Below, piece after piece: positions 21,469 through 32,570 of a stretch of 64,000 nucleotides of DNA; within the stretch, counting starts at the first letter, position 1, and each line of letters starts with the position of its first letter. Position numbers and translations under genes: made by a program. The stretch spans positions 124,001 to 188,000 of the forward strand of contig JAIQDT010000824.1 of the NCBI GenBank assembly GCA_021521415.1. The letters are read 5' to 3'. A model generated the notes under the pieces. That model did not search any database, had not been told where the DNA came from, and was given only the letters and a program-made list of their open reading frames with translations. The DNA comes from Bidens hawaiensis. Its lineage: Eukaryota > Streptophyta > Magnoliopsida > Asterales > Asteraceae.

Positions 21469-22020
21469 ATCACCCCCTTGACTTATGATCTCAATACTTT
21501 GTCTCACCGCGTCTCGTATCTTCACAAATCACCCGATAAATCGATGCCTCTTCATTTCAATTCATCCCCTCAAGGTATGATCCACCTATATTTAATCTTG
21601 AAGTAGTTCTCGCTTCTTCGGATCTTAAGTTGTATATAGGCATGAGATGAGCTCGAATATCCACAAATCGATCTCGAATTACCGGATTCAATGATCAAAT
21701 GAACAAAACTTATTAATTCGTTCGAAGTTCACCTTTCGGATCTAACTTCTCAAACACCTTAGAAATAACAAGCTTTGAATACAGTTAAACAAGACGAAAA
21801 CCCGATCAATTTGACTTTCTTCAGTTTGGTCAAACCGAACAATAAACCATTTACTTGTCCCAAACATATTTCACAAAACACAAGCCTAAACCCATCATCA
21901 CAATACGCCCAACTACTCTAGGCCGAAAACTGTTTTTAAGAAATCCAGCCCAATATAAATATGAAATAAGAAACCAGGCCCAAACATGTTATCCAAAATA
22001 TAAACTCCACTAGCCCATTA
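21469..22020 (-). mobile_element. 3' non-coding fragment of a second copia element
   Basis: Begins with a minus-strand polypurine tract and continues as non-coding sequence of the same style as 15961-17869. No coding motifs and no matching 5' end were found, so it is a fragment. Confidence 0.4.
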
Positions 22021-22860
22021 ACAGCCCACGTACCAATTCACCAGATTAGGGCAACATGAATTGCAGCCACCATGTGAAGATGGTCACTGTTGTGACTTAA
22101 ACCAGTTACTCATGTTAGGTCATACTTTCCTAAGGTCACTGGCCACCCTACTGGAAATAATGCTCCCATCAGCCACTTACTGTCATCATCCCATAATCAC
22201 TATAACTGCCATTTCCTCTCTCCATCCAGCAACCTAGTGACCGGTAAATCATATGCTGGCAACACCAAACAATCACCGGAAAACCGAGTTCTAGTGACAA
22301 CTTATTTCTCAACCGGGCTGTTTCACGATTGTCCCGTCTCCACCACCCACAATCACCATCTATTGAAAAACCGTCACATGTCACTGTTCAACATGCTGCC
22401 ATGTTTACCAACAAACATGGTGACCCAGAAAACCCTTGCCACCCGACCTCCACCACCGGAAAACTGAGCCCTGACATAACCACCTGTGGTTCCGCCACCA
22501 TTCACCACGCCTGAGGTCATCTTCACCGGAAAACCGAATTCGGTCACCATCAACAGATTAAACATAAAAAAACCAGAAAACAGTAGCCGGAAAGCCAAAG
22601 CCTACCAGAAACCGAACCGGAATCTGACCCTCCGTAATATCGACCTCCTGCAACAAACAGAGATAACCAACACTTACAAGCTGATTATCGAAGTTTGAAT
22701 TTCACATCTTCAATCTCTAGAATCATCGCCATAGGGTCGCCGGATTTTGGCGTATAGCGGCACGATTCCCGAAACGCCCAGATCGGGCATTTATAGATCC
22801 CGAACATATCGCGACACGTAAAATTTTAGGGGTTTCGTTTATATATATTATAGATATTAC
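22021..22860. other. Unrecognised GC-richer segment
   Basis: Repeated CACCGGAAAACCG-type words on the plus strand. Short frames exist on both strands (for example 22374-22598 minus, Gly-rich) without a domain I recognise. It may belong to a decayed retroelement or gene. Confidence 0.3.
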
Positions 22861-22865
22861 TTTAC

Positions 22866-23808
22866 GGAATCCCCCGTATTACGGGGGTTGTTTTACATTA
22901 TTCGTTTTTAATATTTATATATTTATATTTGGATTTTAATTTTATTTATTGTAAGAAAGTTAATAATTAATATACTTGAGGTTTGAGATGAAATGATTTC
23001 ACAAATAAATGGTATATTATAATCCAGTTTAAAAGCTATCTGGGTTTGGTGATACCCATTACCCGTTTATTTTCTTTATTATAAAATTGTTTCTTAATTA
23101 TAAATAATATCTTTTTTTTAAAATAAAATAGGATATTAATTTTTAATATATTCCTATTTATAGGATTTTCATATCAAATATTTGATGAGATTATTTTTTA
23201 ATTTAATGAGATGCATAACCCTTTTAAGAGCTATCTGGGTTTGGTGAGACCCATACCCATGAATTTGGGTTAAATCAATGAGACGCCTCCATTTAAAAAT
23301 CAAGAAATCTGGTGGCTTCCATAAAAAGGGGGAGCGACCCCCCGTATTACAGGGGGTTGTTTTACATTATTCGTTTTTAAAATCTATATATTTATATTTG
23401 GATTTTAATTTTATTTGTTGTAAGAAAGTTAATAATTAATACACTTGAAGTTTGAGATGAAATGGTTTCACAAATAAATAATATGTTATAATTTGGTTTA
23501 AAAGCTATCTGGGTTTGGTGATATTCATTACCGTTTATTTTCTTTATTATAAAATTTTTTCTTAATTATAAATAATATCTTTTTTTAAAATAAACTAGGA
23601 TATTAAATTTTAGTATATTCCTATTTTATAGGATTTTCATATCAAACATTTGATGAGATTATTTTTTAATTTAATGAGATGTTTTAACCCGTTTAAGAGC
23701 TATCTGGGTTTGGTGAGACCCATACCCATGAATTTGGGTTAAATCAATGAGAGGTCTCCATTTAAAAATCAAGAAATCTGGTGGCTTTCATAGAAAGGGG
23801 GAGCGACC
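22866..23808. repeat. Tandem pair of a ~470-bp repeat
   Basis: Copies at about 22866-23335 and 23336-23808 start with the hairpin CCCCCGTATTACGGGGG (second copy CCCCCGTATTACAGGGGG) and end GGGGGAGCGACC. A related ~60-bp sequence with ATCGCGACAC and TATATATTATAGATATTA flanks both sides of the pair. No coding. The third copy is at 15050-15607. Confidence 0.85.
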
Positions 23809-23879
23809 AAATCGCGACACATAGGATTTTTGGGTTTTCTTTTATATATATTATAGATATTTAGATATTACTATACGGA

Positions 23880-24499
23880 AATGATAATGTTTCCTATTTT
23901 TCCAACCAAATAATTTCATCTATAAATATTATTAGAACAAAAATGCATCATGTATACGATTTTTTTTACTAAAAGCTATTATGTTTATTGAATAATTATT
24001 AAGACTAACTAAATAAAAATGATTAAGCATTAACTACAATTATCTAAAACCATTACACTTGATTTAAAATGTGCTTTAGTGAAATTATTTTTGCCTACAT
24101 GGTACCTAGGTGTCAGTTTAACTAAACAATTAGTTAAAAGTACTACACATAGTCTCATTGAGAAAATAAAATAAAAATAAAATATTTATGGATATGGTTT
24201 GAACAAACGGGTATTTATGTTTCATGTAATCAGGTAGACTATACACTAATACCATAAATGCTCCATGTGTGCTAGCGATATATTTTAACACTAAGGTAGC
24301 ATTTGGAAAGTAGAAATAATAAAGACAATAGAATGAATTTTTGTGAGAGAATGAAAAAAGTGGTGTTCGGTTAGTCAGTGGAATGAAATCAACGATTACG
24401 TATGAAATCACATTCCTTCATAATCATTCCTTCCTGTCCTCCATTTTTTTCATTGCACTCCTTTTTCAAGATACTCTCTAGAAAGCACCACCTCACAAC
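23880..24499. other. AT-rich sequence, nothing recognised
   Basis: No coding signal, repeat match within the window or terminal repeat was seen here. Confidence 0.4.
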
Positions 24500-24712
24500 T
24501 AGGGATGAGCTCGGTACCTTACCGGTACCGAAAATCCCGATCCCGAAAATCGCAAATTTTTTGTACCGGTTGGGACGGTACCGGTAGTTAAGGTAAAATT
24601 CGGGAAATACCGGTACCGGTCCCGAAAACTCAAAACCTTGGTACCGATTAGGTACCGACATTACCAAATCGGTACCGATTTCGGTACCGGTACCAATCAG
24701 TATGTTGAGTCG
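24500..24712. mobile_element. hAT-like transposon end with GGTACC words
   Basis: It starts TAGGGATGAGCTCGGTACC, of the TAGGGRTG type common at plant hAT ends. It carries many GGTACCG/CGGTACC words, reading as subterminal repeats. The second terminal repeat is not visible, so it is a truncated copy. Confidence 0.4.
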
Positions 24713-24759
24713 GATTTTTGATAAGGAAGATTGGAATCTTCTCAACATCCTCAGGAAAC

Positions 24760-25600
24760 GGCTAAGTATGGACTTCGAGCAAGCTTAGACAATCGAGCAT
24801 GGTATTACTACTTCGAGCAAGGTCTTCAGAACCATTTGTGGTTGATTCTTCTAAGTGTTAAGGCTTCGAGCAAGCTACACTTCAACGAGAAAGAGTGTTC
24901 TTCTATCAAGCATGGATTGCCAATCAAGCAAACAACTTGATCATACAAGTTTTAACCAAGCGATACGAGCACAGGATGTTCGAGCACATGGAGACAAGCA
25001 TGGATGCAATAAGAAGATGTCATGTGCTAAAAGAAAGGACTTCGAGCATGGTTCAGTTCCCCGAGCAAGATTTACATCTGAGCATGCTAAAGATTGTTCA
25101 ATAAGTCTCATGACAAGACTTAAGACATCAAGAAGAATGAGCTTGCTCGATGGACTAGTTTGAGCAAAGCAATGATTAGTCAAGAAGAATGAAGCTTGCT
25201 GGAAGAGAATAACTTCATCGAAGTTATCCTAAGTAAAGTATGCTCGAAGACACTCATCGAGCATACCTAGCATAGTGAGTCTGCTCGAGCAAGATTCTTG
25301 CCTTGCTCGAGGGCTCTTACACTTGTAATTGTTTTTCTATTTCATTATGTAATAGATAGGGGTTCTAGAAGGAATGTCAGGGTTTATAAATAGGATCCTA
25401 GGTTTCCATTTTAGGGTAATGTTGGAACGCACGGAATACGAGAAACATTCTAAAAGAATATTCATTTTGTTTCCTTGTACAGCCGCCTCCGCCGCCACAT
25501 TCACGAAACCCTAGACATTCCTTTACTGTTTCATTGAATGATGCATTTATTACAGTAAATCTCAATATTACACACGTGCTAATAGGGTGAGTAAAATACC
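24760..25600 (+). mobile_element. LTR-retrotransposon fragment with TCGAGCA repeats
   Basis: 24770-25320 has many CTTCGAGCA / TGCTCGAG words. They are followed by TTTATAAATAGG (25383-25394, TATA-like) and ACAGCCGCCTCCGCCGCC, the same arrangement as the LTR of element F. The TCGAGCATGCTCGA words are shared with the interior of F. I infer a diverged fragment of a related element. Confidence 0.45.
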
Positions 25601-26113
25601 AAACCATGACCGAGATTGTTAACTGAAAAAATAGCCGAAGTTAATCATAATTGAACAAAACTCATGGTTATAGTTAAATAAAAATTGATTAACCGACCAC
25701 TCGGTCGGTTAACGTGGCTTTGTAAACCGACTTTAGCCGAAGCCAAACCTTGTATGCTTGTAATCTGTTCAAATTTATACCTCCATTCTAGCTTAGAACA
25801 CTTATACGTATGTTGCAGTTGCCTATAACATTGCTTGAGATACCATAACTAAGCTTGGAACCGACATATTTCCTTTTTGAAATTTTAAAATGTGCTTTAA
25901 ACACTATAACCGTCCAACTTTCAACCGGAACACAAGAAAAAGAATATATTGCACAATTTACCAAACTTAATCGAATCTGATCCATATACCGACAATTAAC
26001 CGACCATTCAGTTATGATTATATATGGTTAAGCAATCTTCCATAACTGAAGCTCTGTTATAGTTATGGTTAAGCCCCCATAACCGAACCAAGCCAACTTT
26101 GCACACTTCTCTA
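25583..26113. mobile_element. Possible hAT-like MITE
   Basis: Left end TAGGGTGAGTAAA and right end (reverse) TAGAGAAGTGTGCAAAG are loosely complementary and of hAT style. The interior has repeated GGTTATAGTTAAG / ACCGA words. No clear 8-bp target duplication, so weak. Confidence 0.25.
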
Positions 26114-26952
26114 CTGATATTTTCCTTTTCGACTTTTAACATATATATCATGGCTATGTATGAAGACATATATTCAAATGCGGCAGATGGGAAGATTTAA
26201 AGATTAAAATCCCTTCAGTCACGAACCAAGGCTTTTATGCGAGGTGCGGGGAAAATGCTTTGCTAGCCATCAAGGCGCTTTGACGACCTTCGTTCAAGAT
26301 TCTGGTTAACAACAGGAACTTTCGGGCAAACTAGGTTAAAACATAAAAAAAATTGTTTGTAACTAGTCGTGCACAAGCCTGAAAAATGCATAAAACCCGG
26401 AAGGTTGGCATGCTTATGCTATACATTTAACCTCGTCGTGTTTTCTAAGATTAGACCGAAGGCTCACCATTTGCCTTTAGAGTGCGACTTGTGCTTTTGA
26501 CAACTATGACCAGAATCCCACAAACAGTTAAAATTTGATTATGGTCAATTATTTTTAATACCCATCTAGGATATCTAAGATGCCCTGAACATCCAATCAT
26601 TAAGAGGGAAAGAGAAAAAAAAATATCCATGGGAATTAAGTTTGGGGTTGTTTGGCAAGTGCTGCAGAACCATTAAGAGGTCTGAATGATTAAGAGACTC
26701 GGAGTCAGTGCAGAACCAACAAGTGCTGTTTAGTTGGACCTCTAAATGATTGTGTAGAATGACTATTTGACCCTTTGAACTATTCTATGTCATAAACCAA
26801 CTAACCATAATTTATCCACTTTGTAATATTATAATAAAACATGTTTTTAAAGTTTATTACTTACACTGACAATTTATATAAAGTTTTCATACAATTTGAA
26901 AAAATTTAAAGCCAAACATCAATCAAATGCATTTTCCTGCTATGTGTATACA
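26114..26952. other. Intergenic, with a possible Tourist-like MITE end
   Basis: Mostly unrecognised AT-rich sequence. At about 26643-26780, GGGGTTGTTTGGCAAGTGC and AACCATTAAGAGGTCTGAAT resemble Harbinger/Tourist MITE ends. A loosely similar stretch lies near 40510-40590 in the other orientation. Confidence 0.3.
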
Positions 26953-26958
26953 AAAAGG

Positions 26959-27480
26959 TGACAAGACCCGAGCCCCGGTGCGGAAGCGTGAATAATGGTC
27001 GTTATTAACGATGGAGCTCGGATCTGAGCTAAGATCGAATCGTATTCACTCTTGAAAGGTGTTTTGGATGGATGAGTGGTGTTTTGGGAGAGAGCCTGAA
27101 TTGATTACAATGAGCAATAAGCTAGATGAACATATATATGCAATCAAAACACAAATATAAAGAAGTGGCAGTATGATTTCATTAGTCACAAGGTTTGTCA
27201 TACAGAGCACTCATACATACACATACATACAAGAAAGATCAGCCACCTCCGAGAGAGCTCATCTCGGAGGCGGCGGCTCTCTCATAGGGATAAAACCCTA
27301 GATCTCACAAAATACACAATACACTCATACTAGACAAATTAACAAATACATCTATTTATACTAGTCTAGGATGTCTTGGTCTTCAAGCCATCCACCGTTG
27401 GTTGAGACCAGAAATATTAATTATTTTTCACCCATAATAATAATAATTTGATGTGTCGGCCTAAAATATAAGTACCAACA
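26959..27480 (-). mobile_element. 3' LTR of element F
   Basis: 522 bp. Minus strand TGTTGGTACTTATATTTTAG..GGGTCTTGTCA. A TATA-like TATAAATAG lies at 27352-27360 (minus). An inverted repeat CCTCCGAGA/TCTCGGAGG sits near 27246-27269. It carries about 25 bp (CTCATACTAGACAAATTAAC) absent from the other LTR. Confidence 0.88.
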
Positions 27481-27495
27481 ATCTCCCCCTTAGAC
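27481..27495 (-). other. Polypurine tract of element F
   Basis: Minus-strand CTAAGGGGGAGAT abuts the LTR start at 27480. Confidence 0.75.
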
Positions 27496-28572
27496 CGATG
27501 CCATCGAATTTCTTCCATGATCACCTCAAAAACTCGTTGTCTTTCGTTGAAATTCTCCCCCTCACGTTAAGCTTATCCCGTTGTTCATTTTAGATCATTT
27601 CTCCTATATCGCATTCGGATACATTTGTATGGGCATATGAACGAGGCTTTGAACTTCAAAGATCAACTTTAAGTAACAAGGTCATCACAAAAAGAAATAA
27701 ACTCAATGTGATCATTAAATAATATTCCATTCTTCAAATCTGTTTCTTCTCTTGTAAATCATCTTCAAACCATTCCCTGAATCAAGATAGCATTCAAGTC
27801 AACCATAACCCATTCTTGATTGTCAAGTGACTGTTTCATAGGAGGTTAAACTCTACTGATCATCCGTTCACCATGTTACTAGTGATGACTCTATCTTCTC
27901 AACCGTACTAAGAAATCTGAAGACTCACAAATAATGAAACATCTTTAAAGAATCTTGGATTATTGATCTTGATCAACTTTTCCTTAACTTGAGTCTTTTC
28001 ACATGATTTGAAGCAAGCAATTTGCAATGAAATTCAAGAATTTTTACTTCCCCAATTTCGTTGCAATTTTCTTTGAAAATTGTGTCTTCAAATCAAGTAT
28101 GGGTGTAACAACCTTGACCATCCTTATCAAGATTGTTGATTCTGTAATAAACAAAGATAAACAAAACATTATGTTGGTTGACACTCATAAGTGATTACAT
28201 CCGTAAGCTTGGTTAACACTTGTTCTTGTAAAGCTCTTTGATGAAGTTGTGAAAAATTGATAAGGCTTTGATTTCCTTTTGCTTGTTGATGATTGGATAA
28301 AATTTACCAAACTACCATAGTATATATATTCCGTAAAGATCAGCTTGGTCAAACGGTCAACAGCACCAAATATTTCAAAAGTGTCTTCAAAACTTGTAAT
28401 TCATTCACGGGCATGGATTATCTGTTCACAAGCATACCTAAGTCTTTTAAATCCTTTCACGAGCATACTCAATTTTTTTTTACTCGAGCATGCTCAAGAC
28501 CATGCTCGAGAGCATGCTCGGGACGTTGCTCGAAAATACTTAGTGTTAGATGTCTTTCATCGAGCATGCTAA
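27496..28572 (-). mobile_element. Left interior of element F, non-coding
   Basis: No retroelement domain in any frame. The last ~140 bp (28434-28571) carries CGAGCATGCTCG words that resume at 32179, showing that the mitochondrial segment interrupts one repeat tract. Confidence 0.6.
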
Positions 28573-28590
28573 AGGCCGCGATGAGACCTT

Positions 28591-30438
28591 AGCATGTTAC
28601 ACGAAAGCGCCGCTTTCTCTGTAGTATTGTCACACAGCTGCCCGCCAAGAAGAGCCACTCGCTCTGTAGTGTTGTCACACAAGATAAGCACGCCGCCCGC
28701 CTGCTGGCTGGGCGAATCTATGTTCTCTTCCGGTCAACTGTCCACCCCGTCAAGTGCAAAAAAAACACAGTAGAATCACACAACGCACGCTGCTGGTGTG
28801 CTTCCTGCTCGCGAGGAAAGAAAGAAGAGCGACATGGTTAAGTTCAGATTTGACTGTTTGCAGCATGGGAGCAGATTACCCAAAAAATACCTGGGAACAA
28901 TGAAAAAAAAAAGATATCTCGGTAACGAAAACTATAGGGGGCTGTATTGGCGAGATCCAACGTTGAACAGCTGCCCAAAAGAAAAACCGCCTGGAAGTCC
29001 AAGGACCTTTAGTACTGTACTCTACCCCCGAACTAGCAGCCTTCGCACCAAGCAAGACCACCCTTGTCCCTTTCCTTTATCCATTCCGCCTCCTTCTTTG
29101 CTTTGTTCCAATAGAGTCTAAGGCAAAGCTAAAGTGGTTCGTATGCCTACTTTACCTACTTGACGAAAGGGAACGAACTTAGTTTCGTTTCCGGGTTTAT
29201 GGATTGGATTCAGTCAGCCTCACTCCTTCCTTTTTATGTTGTCGTGATGGTTACCGGCGAACACTCCCAAAGGCGACCCTCTCGAGTTTCCGGCTGTTTT
29301 CTATATTGAAGTAGCCTTTCGTCGCCCCGAAAGAAGTCACTATCAAAGAGCTCGCCCTACTGAAGTACCAAAGGTGTGCTCAGCCCAGTGACTAAGAAAT
29401 GGGTTTGCGCTTGAATTTCAATGATGAGGTTTTTCGAGGGAAGTAGGGATCTTATTGACTAAAAGTGGGTTCTTCGCTTTCCTTTAGAATGAAAGTTGCT
29501 ATGAAGCCCCTACTACTTACTTTGTTTGATTCAAAAGGCGAACGCCCCCCCCCCCCCAACAAGTCGTATGGGGCAGGGTGCTTGTGATAAGCTGCCTTGG
29601 ATATGAGGAATTAGAAAAAAGAAAATAAAAAGAAAGGAAAAGTCCGGTATTTGACGAAGATCTTTCTATCAATAGATAGGAATGAGTGTTTGATATAGCG
29701 GATAGAATCCATCTGCTCTTTCTCTCTCCATTTTTCTTCCCCTCTGACGCGGGCCGGGTGGCGGCGGGCGCGGAAGGAAGAAAGCTAAGAGAAGACGCTC
29801 TTCTCTTAGGTCCTTTTTTTCAGTGCAGGAAAGTGCTCTCATTTTGTCATCCCTGCAGCTTTCCTTTCCAGATTTTTTATTGAACGCATGGCGTAGCTAG
29901 GACCCTTCAAATAATGTTTGAGCCTATGTTCAAACCAAACAAACCCACCTCCTATTTGAGTCAGGTTGGAAAGAATGCCCGCCAAGTTTAGATAAGGGAA
30001 TACTTCCCCCAACCATTAAAGGAAAGGCTCGACGAAGGGAGGGAGATGGGCGGGGGAAGGAAAAGGCTTTCGGAGATCGAGATTTTCTTTATTTTTCATC
30101 GAAAATATAGAAGGCCGAGGATGGCCTACGTTGCGTCTTATCTGAAGGAACACGCTTTTTCGACCGCGGGGTGGTATGATTGTCGGGCCCTCTCCTCGTT
30201 CCGCCTGCTGGCCTATTGGGATAGCAGCCTTCGGGCTTTACCTGTCCTTTCTAATCAAGAATTATGGCTCGGCCCGGGAAAGCGCTGGAAAAACAGAAAG
30301 GAAGGGGTCCATGTAGCTGCTGCGCCCGCCCCCCTCTTAGTCAATGGGGCAGCAGGTTCGGCATCTACTACAAAAAAGAGAATCCACTTCAGATAACCAC
30401 TCCTCTGCTAGGCAGCGTGTGGAATGGCCGAGAGCGGT
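28591..30438 (+). other. Probable nad2 intron sequence (mitochondrial origin)
   Basis: Non-coding, GC-richer sequence upstream of the nad2 exon and consistent with a group II intron. I could not verify the intron's domain structure by eye. A C-tract of about 13 lies near 29547-29559. Confidence 0.5.
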
Positions 30439-30967
30439 TACAACATTCCTTTCTATTGCGCCTAAAATCTCAATTTTTGCTAATATTTCACGTCTTTCTA
30501 TTTATGGTTCTTATGGAGCTACATTGCAACAAATCTTCTTTTTCTGCAGCATTGCTTCTATGATCTTAGGAGCGCTAGCCGCCATGGCCCAAACGAATGT
30601 CAAAATACTTCTAGCTCATAGTTCAATTGGACATGTAGGTTATGTTCGTACTGGTTTCTCGTGTGGAACCATAGAAGGAATTCAATCACTACTAATTGGT
30701 ATCTTTATTTATGCATCAATGACGATAGATGCATTCGCCATAGTTTCAGCATTACGGCAAAGCCATGTCAAATATATAGCGGATTTGGGCGCTCTAGTCA
30801 AAACGAATCCTATTTCGGCTATTATCTTCTCCATTACTATGTTCTCCTACGCAGGAATACCCCCGTTAGCCGGCTTTTGTAGAAAATTCTATTTGTTCTT
30901 CGCCGCTTTGGGTTGTGGAGCTTACTTCCTAGCCCCAGTGGGAGTAGTGACTAGCGTTATAGGTCGT
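30439..30967 (+). pseudogene. nad2: NADH dehydrogenase subunit 2 exon (mitochondrial complex I)
   Basis: The frame through 30344-30970 encodes the middle-to-late part of NAD2, a proton-pumping membrane subunit of complex I. Recognisable stretches are FLSIAPKISIFANIS, YGSYGATLQQIFFFC, MILGALAAMAQT, SFSCGTIEGIQSL-like FSCGTIEGIQSLLIG, MFSYAGIPPLAGFC and FFAALGCGAYFLA. It breaks off after VTSVIGR, the exon-intron boundary. Several residues are the pre-editing states (Ser where edited mRNA gives Leu or Phe; Arg for Cys), so the copy came from DNA, not edited mRNA. Other differences (for example RQSHVKY) look like later decay. The remaining nad2 exons are not present. Confidence 0.85.
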
Positions 30968-32160
30968 TAGGTGGCCGGAAGGTTGCCACGAGTAAGTCAG
31001 TTTGGGGGACCGAAGGCAGTTCTCCATGGACCGGACACGTAGCTTACCGAATCAGTTGCGACACGGATGGGAATGCATGCTACGAAAGATAGGGTCGAGT
31101 CTGATACATCAACCGTCTACTCAATATCCTTGTACGGGTCCACAATCACTACACGAGATGAACCTTGGTTTGGTGAATTGAAGTTGGCCTTAGGTGTAAT
31201 AGGACTCCCAGTTACTATACGCGATCGCATACTGAGGTGCTCCCCGCCGGTTGTTGGAAAGACGCGAGCTGGGCCGAGTCTCGATTCAGAAAGATGAAGG
31301 GCCCAAAAGTCTAAATAGGGAGTTATAAATTCCCCATCTCATTGGGGGTGGAAAACGAATCGGCATCTCGATGTGATACAACCTTTCTATTTTAGTTGGG
31401 AAAGAACAGCGAAGTCCATCCGAACCGTCCAATAAAGAATAAGAGGAGAGCAAAGCGCCAATAGCGCGCGAAGCTCATGCGGAACGGGCACGGAGAAAAG
31501 GAAGTTTGGAGGAGAAGCAACTGAGCTCATCCCCTTCGCTTCCTGGGCCCAAAGCAGTGTAGTCTTTCCTGGCCAAATAAAGGATTTGGGGCTTCTTTGC
31601 TACGCTACTTCACTAGAAAAATCCTTTTTTTAGTCAAATCTATAAAGAGAAAGATAGACCCATCTATCCTATCCGATTTCTATTTTGATATCGAAAAAAG
31701 AATCTATTTCATTCAACGTTTGATTCAAAGAACTGTGCTTAGCCCTCCCCCGCTCATGAAAGGGCTCTGCTGCAATGGATGGCAGAGGGTCCGTAGTACT
31801 CGAAGGACTGGAGTGATCCAGTAGCCGGGAAGGGGCCTAGAAGTGCCTACTACTACACTACACTACACTTGGCTCTACACATTTACAGAGCTAACCCTGT
31901 CCAGTGCCTGGCAGAGCTAAGGGGGCTTTAATCCTTACTCTTTATCCTCATCTTCGCCCAGGATAACGGGGCCTTACTTATTCAAGGAGGAGAGTGGAGC
32001 CTCGAGAAGCACTGTTGAGAGGAAGATCTTTGGCCCCTCTTCATTCTCTACAGGGTCCCAAACCTTTCTTCAACATAGGTGACAAGGAGCGAGGCCGCGA
32101 TGGAATTCCGTAGCCTTTAGTAAGTGGAATAAGTCAATTGTATTGTCACACGAAGGAGCG
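30968..32160 (+). other. Mitochondrial non-coding segment downstream of the nad2 exon
   Basis: Higher-GC sequence that begins as intron after the exon. Short frames at 31067-31297 and 31597-31824 are not assigned. An (ACTAC)n-like run sits near 31851-31868. Confidence 0.45.
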
Positions 32161-32178
32161 AGGCCGCGATGAGACCTT

Positions 32179-32570
32179 GCTCGAAAATACTTGTGTTTTT
32201 CTGCCCTTTCATCGAGCATGCTCGAAAATACTTGTATTTTTCTTTTCTTTTACTGAGCATGCTCAAAAGCAAAAGTGTGCTCGAAGACAAAGTATGCTCG
32301 AAAACACTTGTATTTTTCTTTTCTTTTCATGAGCAGGCTCAGTAGCAAAAGTGTGCTAGAAGAAGGTTTGTTTGTTTGAAGATAAAACAAAGTGTGCTCA
32401 AGACCAAAAGATAGATTGTTGAGATAAACCAGGATGTGCTCCGGGTTCATGTACTCGAATCCAAACTTGATGTGCTCGATATAAGATATGCTCAAGATAA
32501 GCTGTGCTCGAAGCAACACTTAGTCATTTTACATACTCGAGACTATTCTTATCATGCTCGAGACATCTAG
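32179..32570. repeat. TGCTCGAAAATACTTG tandem repeats
   Basis: Units of about 42-75 bp beginning TGCTCGAAAATACTTGT recur near 32177, 32219 and 32293. They continue as degenerate TGTGCTCGA words. One more unit lies left of the mitochondrial segment (28534-28571), so the array was split by that insertion. Confidence 0.75.

Larger units (their letters stand above)
28573..32178 (+). other. Nuclear copy of mitochondrial DNA (NUMT), nad2 region
   Basis: About 3.6 kb of clearly higher GC with the texture of plant mitochondrial sequence, including an exon of nad2 with its flanking intron. It is bracketed by an 18-bp direct repeat, AGGCCGCGATGAGACCTT (28573-28590 and 32161-32178). AAGGAGCGAGGCCGCGATG also occurs a third time inside the right end (32085-32103). 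Both sides abut the CGAGCATGCTCG tract of element F. Nothing here should be expressed as mitochondrial protein. Confidence 0.85.

Noticed and set aside
24500..24712. Dense GGTACC sites as a sign of engineered or vector DNA
   Set aside because: The words are degenerate (GGTACCG, CGGTACC, GGTACCT) and follow a hAT-type terminus, so subterminal transposon repeats explain them.
31067..31824. Possible extra mitochondrial protein genes at 31067-31297 and 31597-31824
   Set aside because: I could not match either to a known mitochondrial protein, and they lie where nad2 intron is expected.
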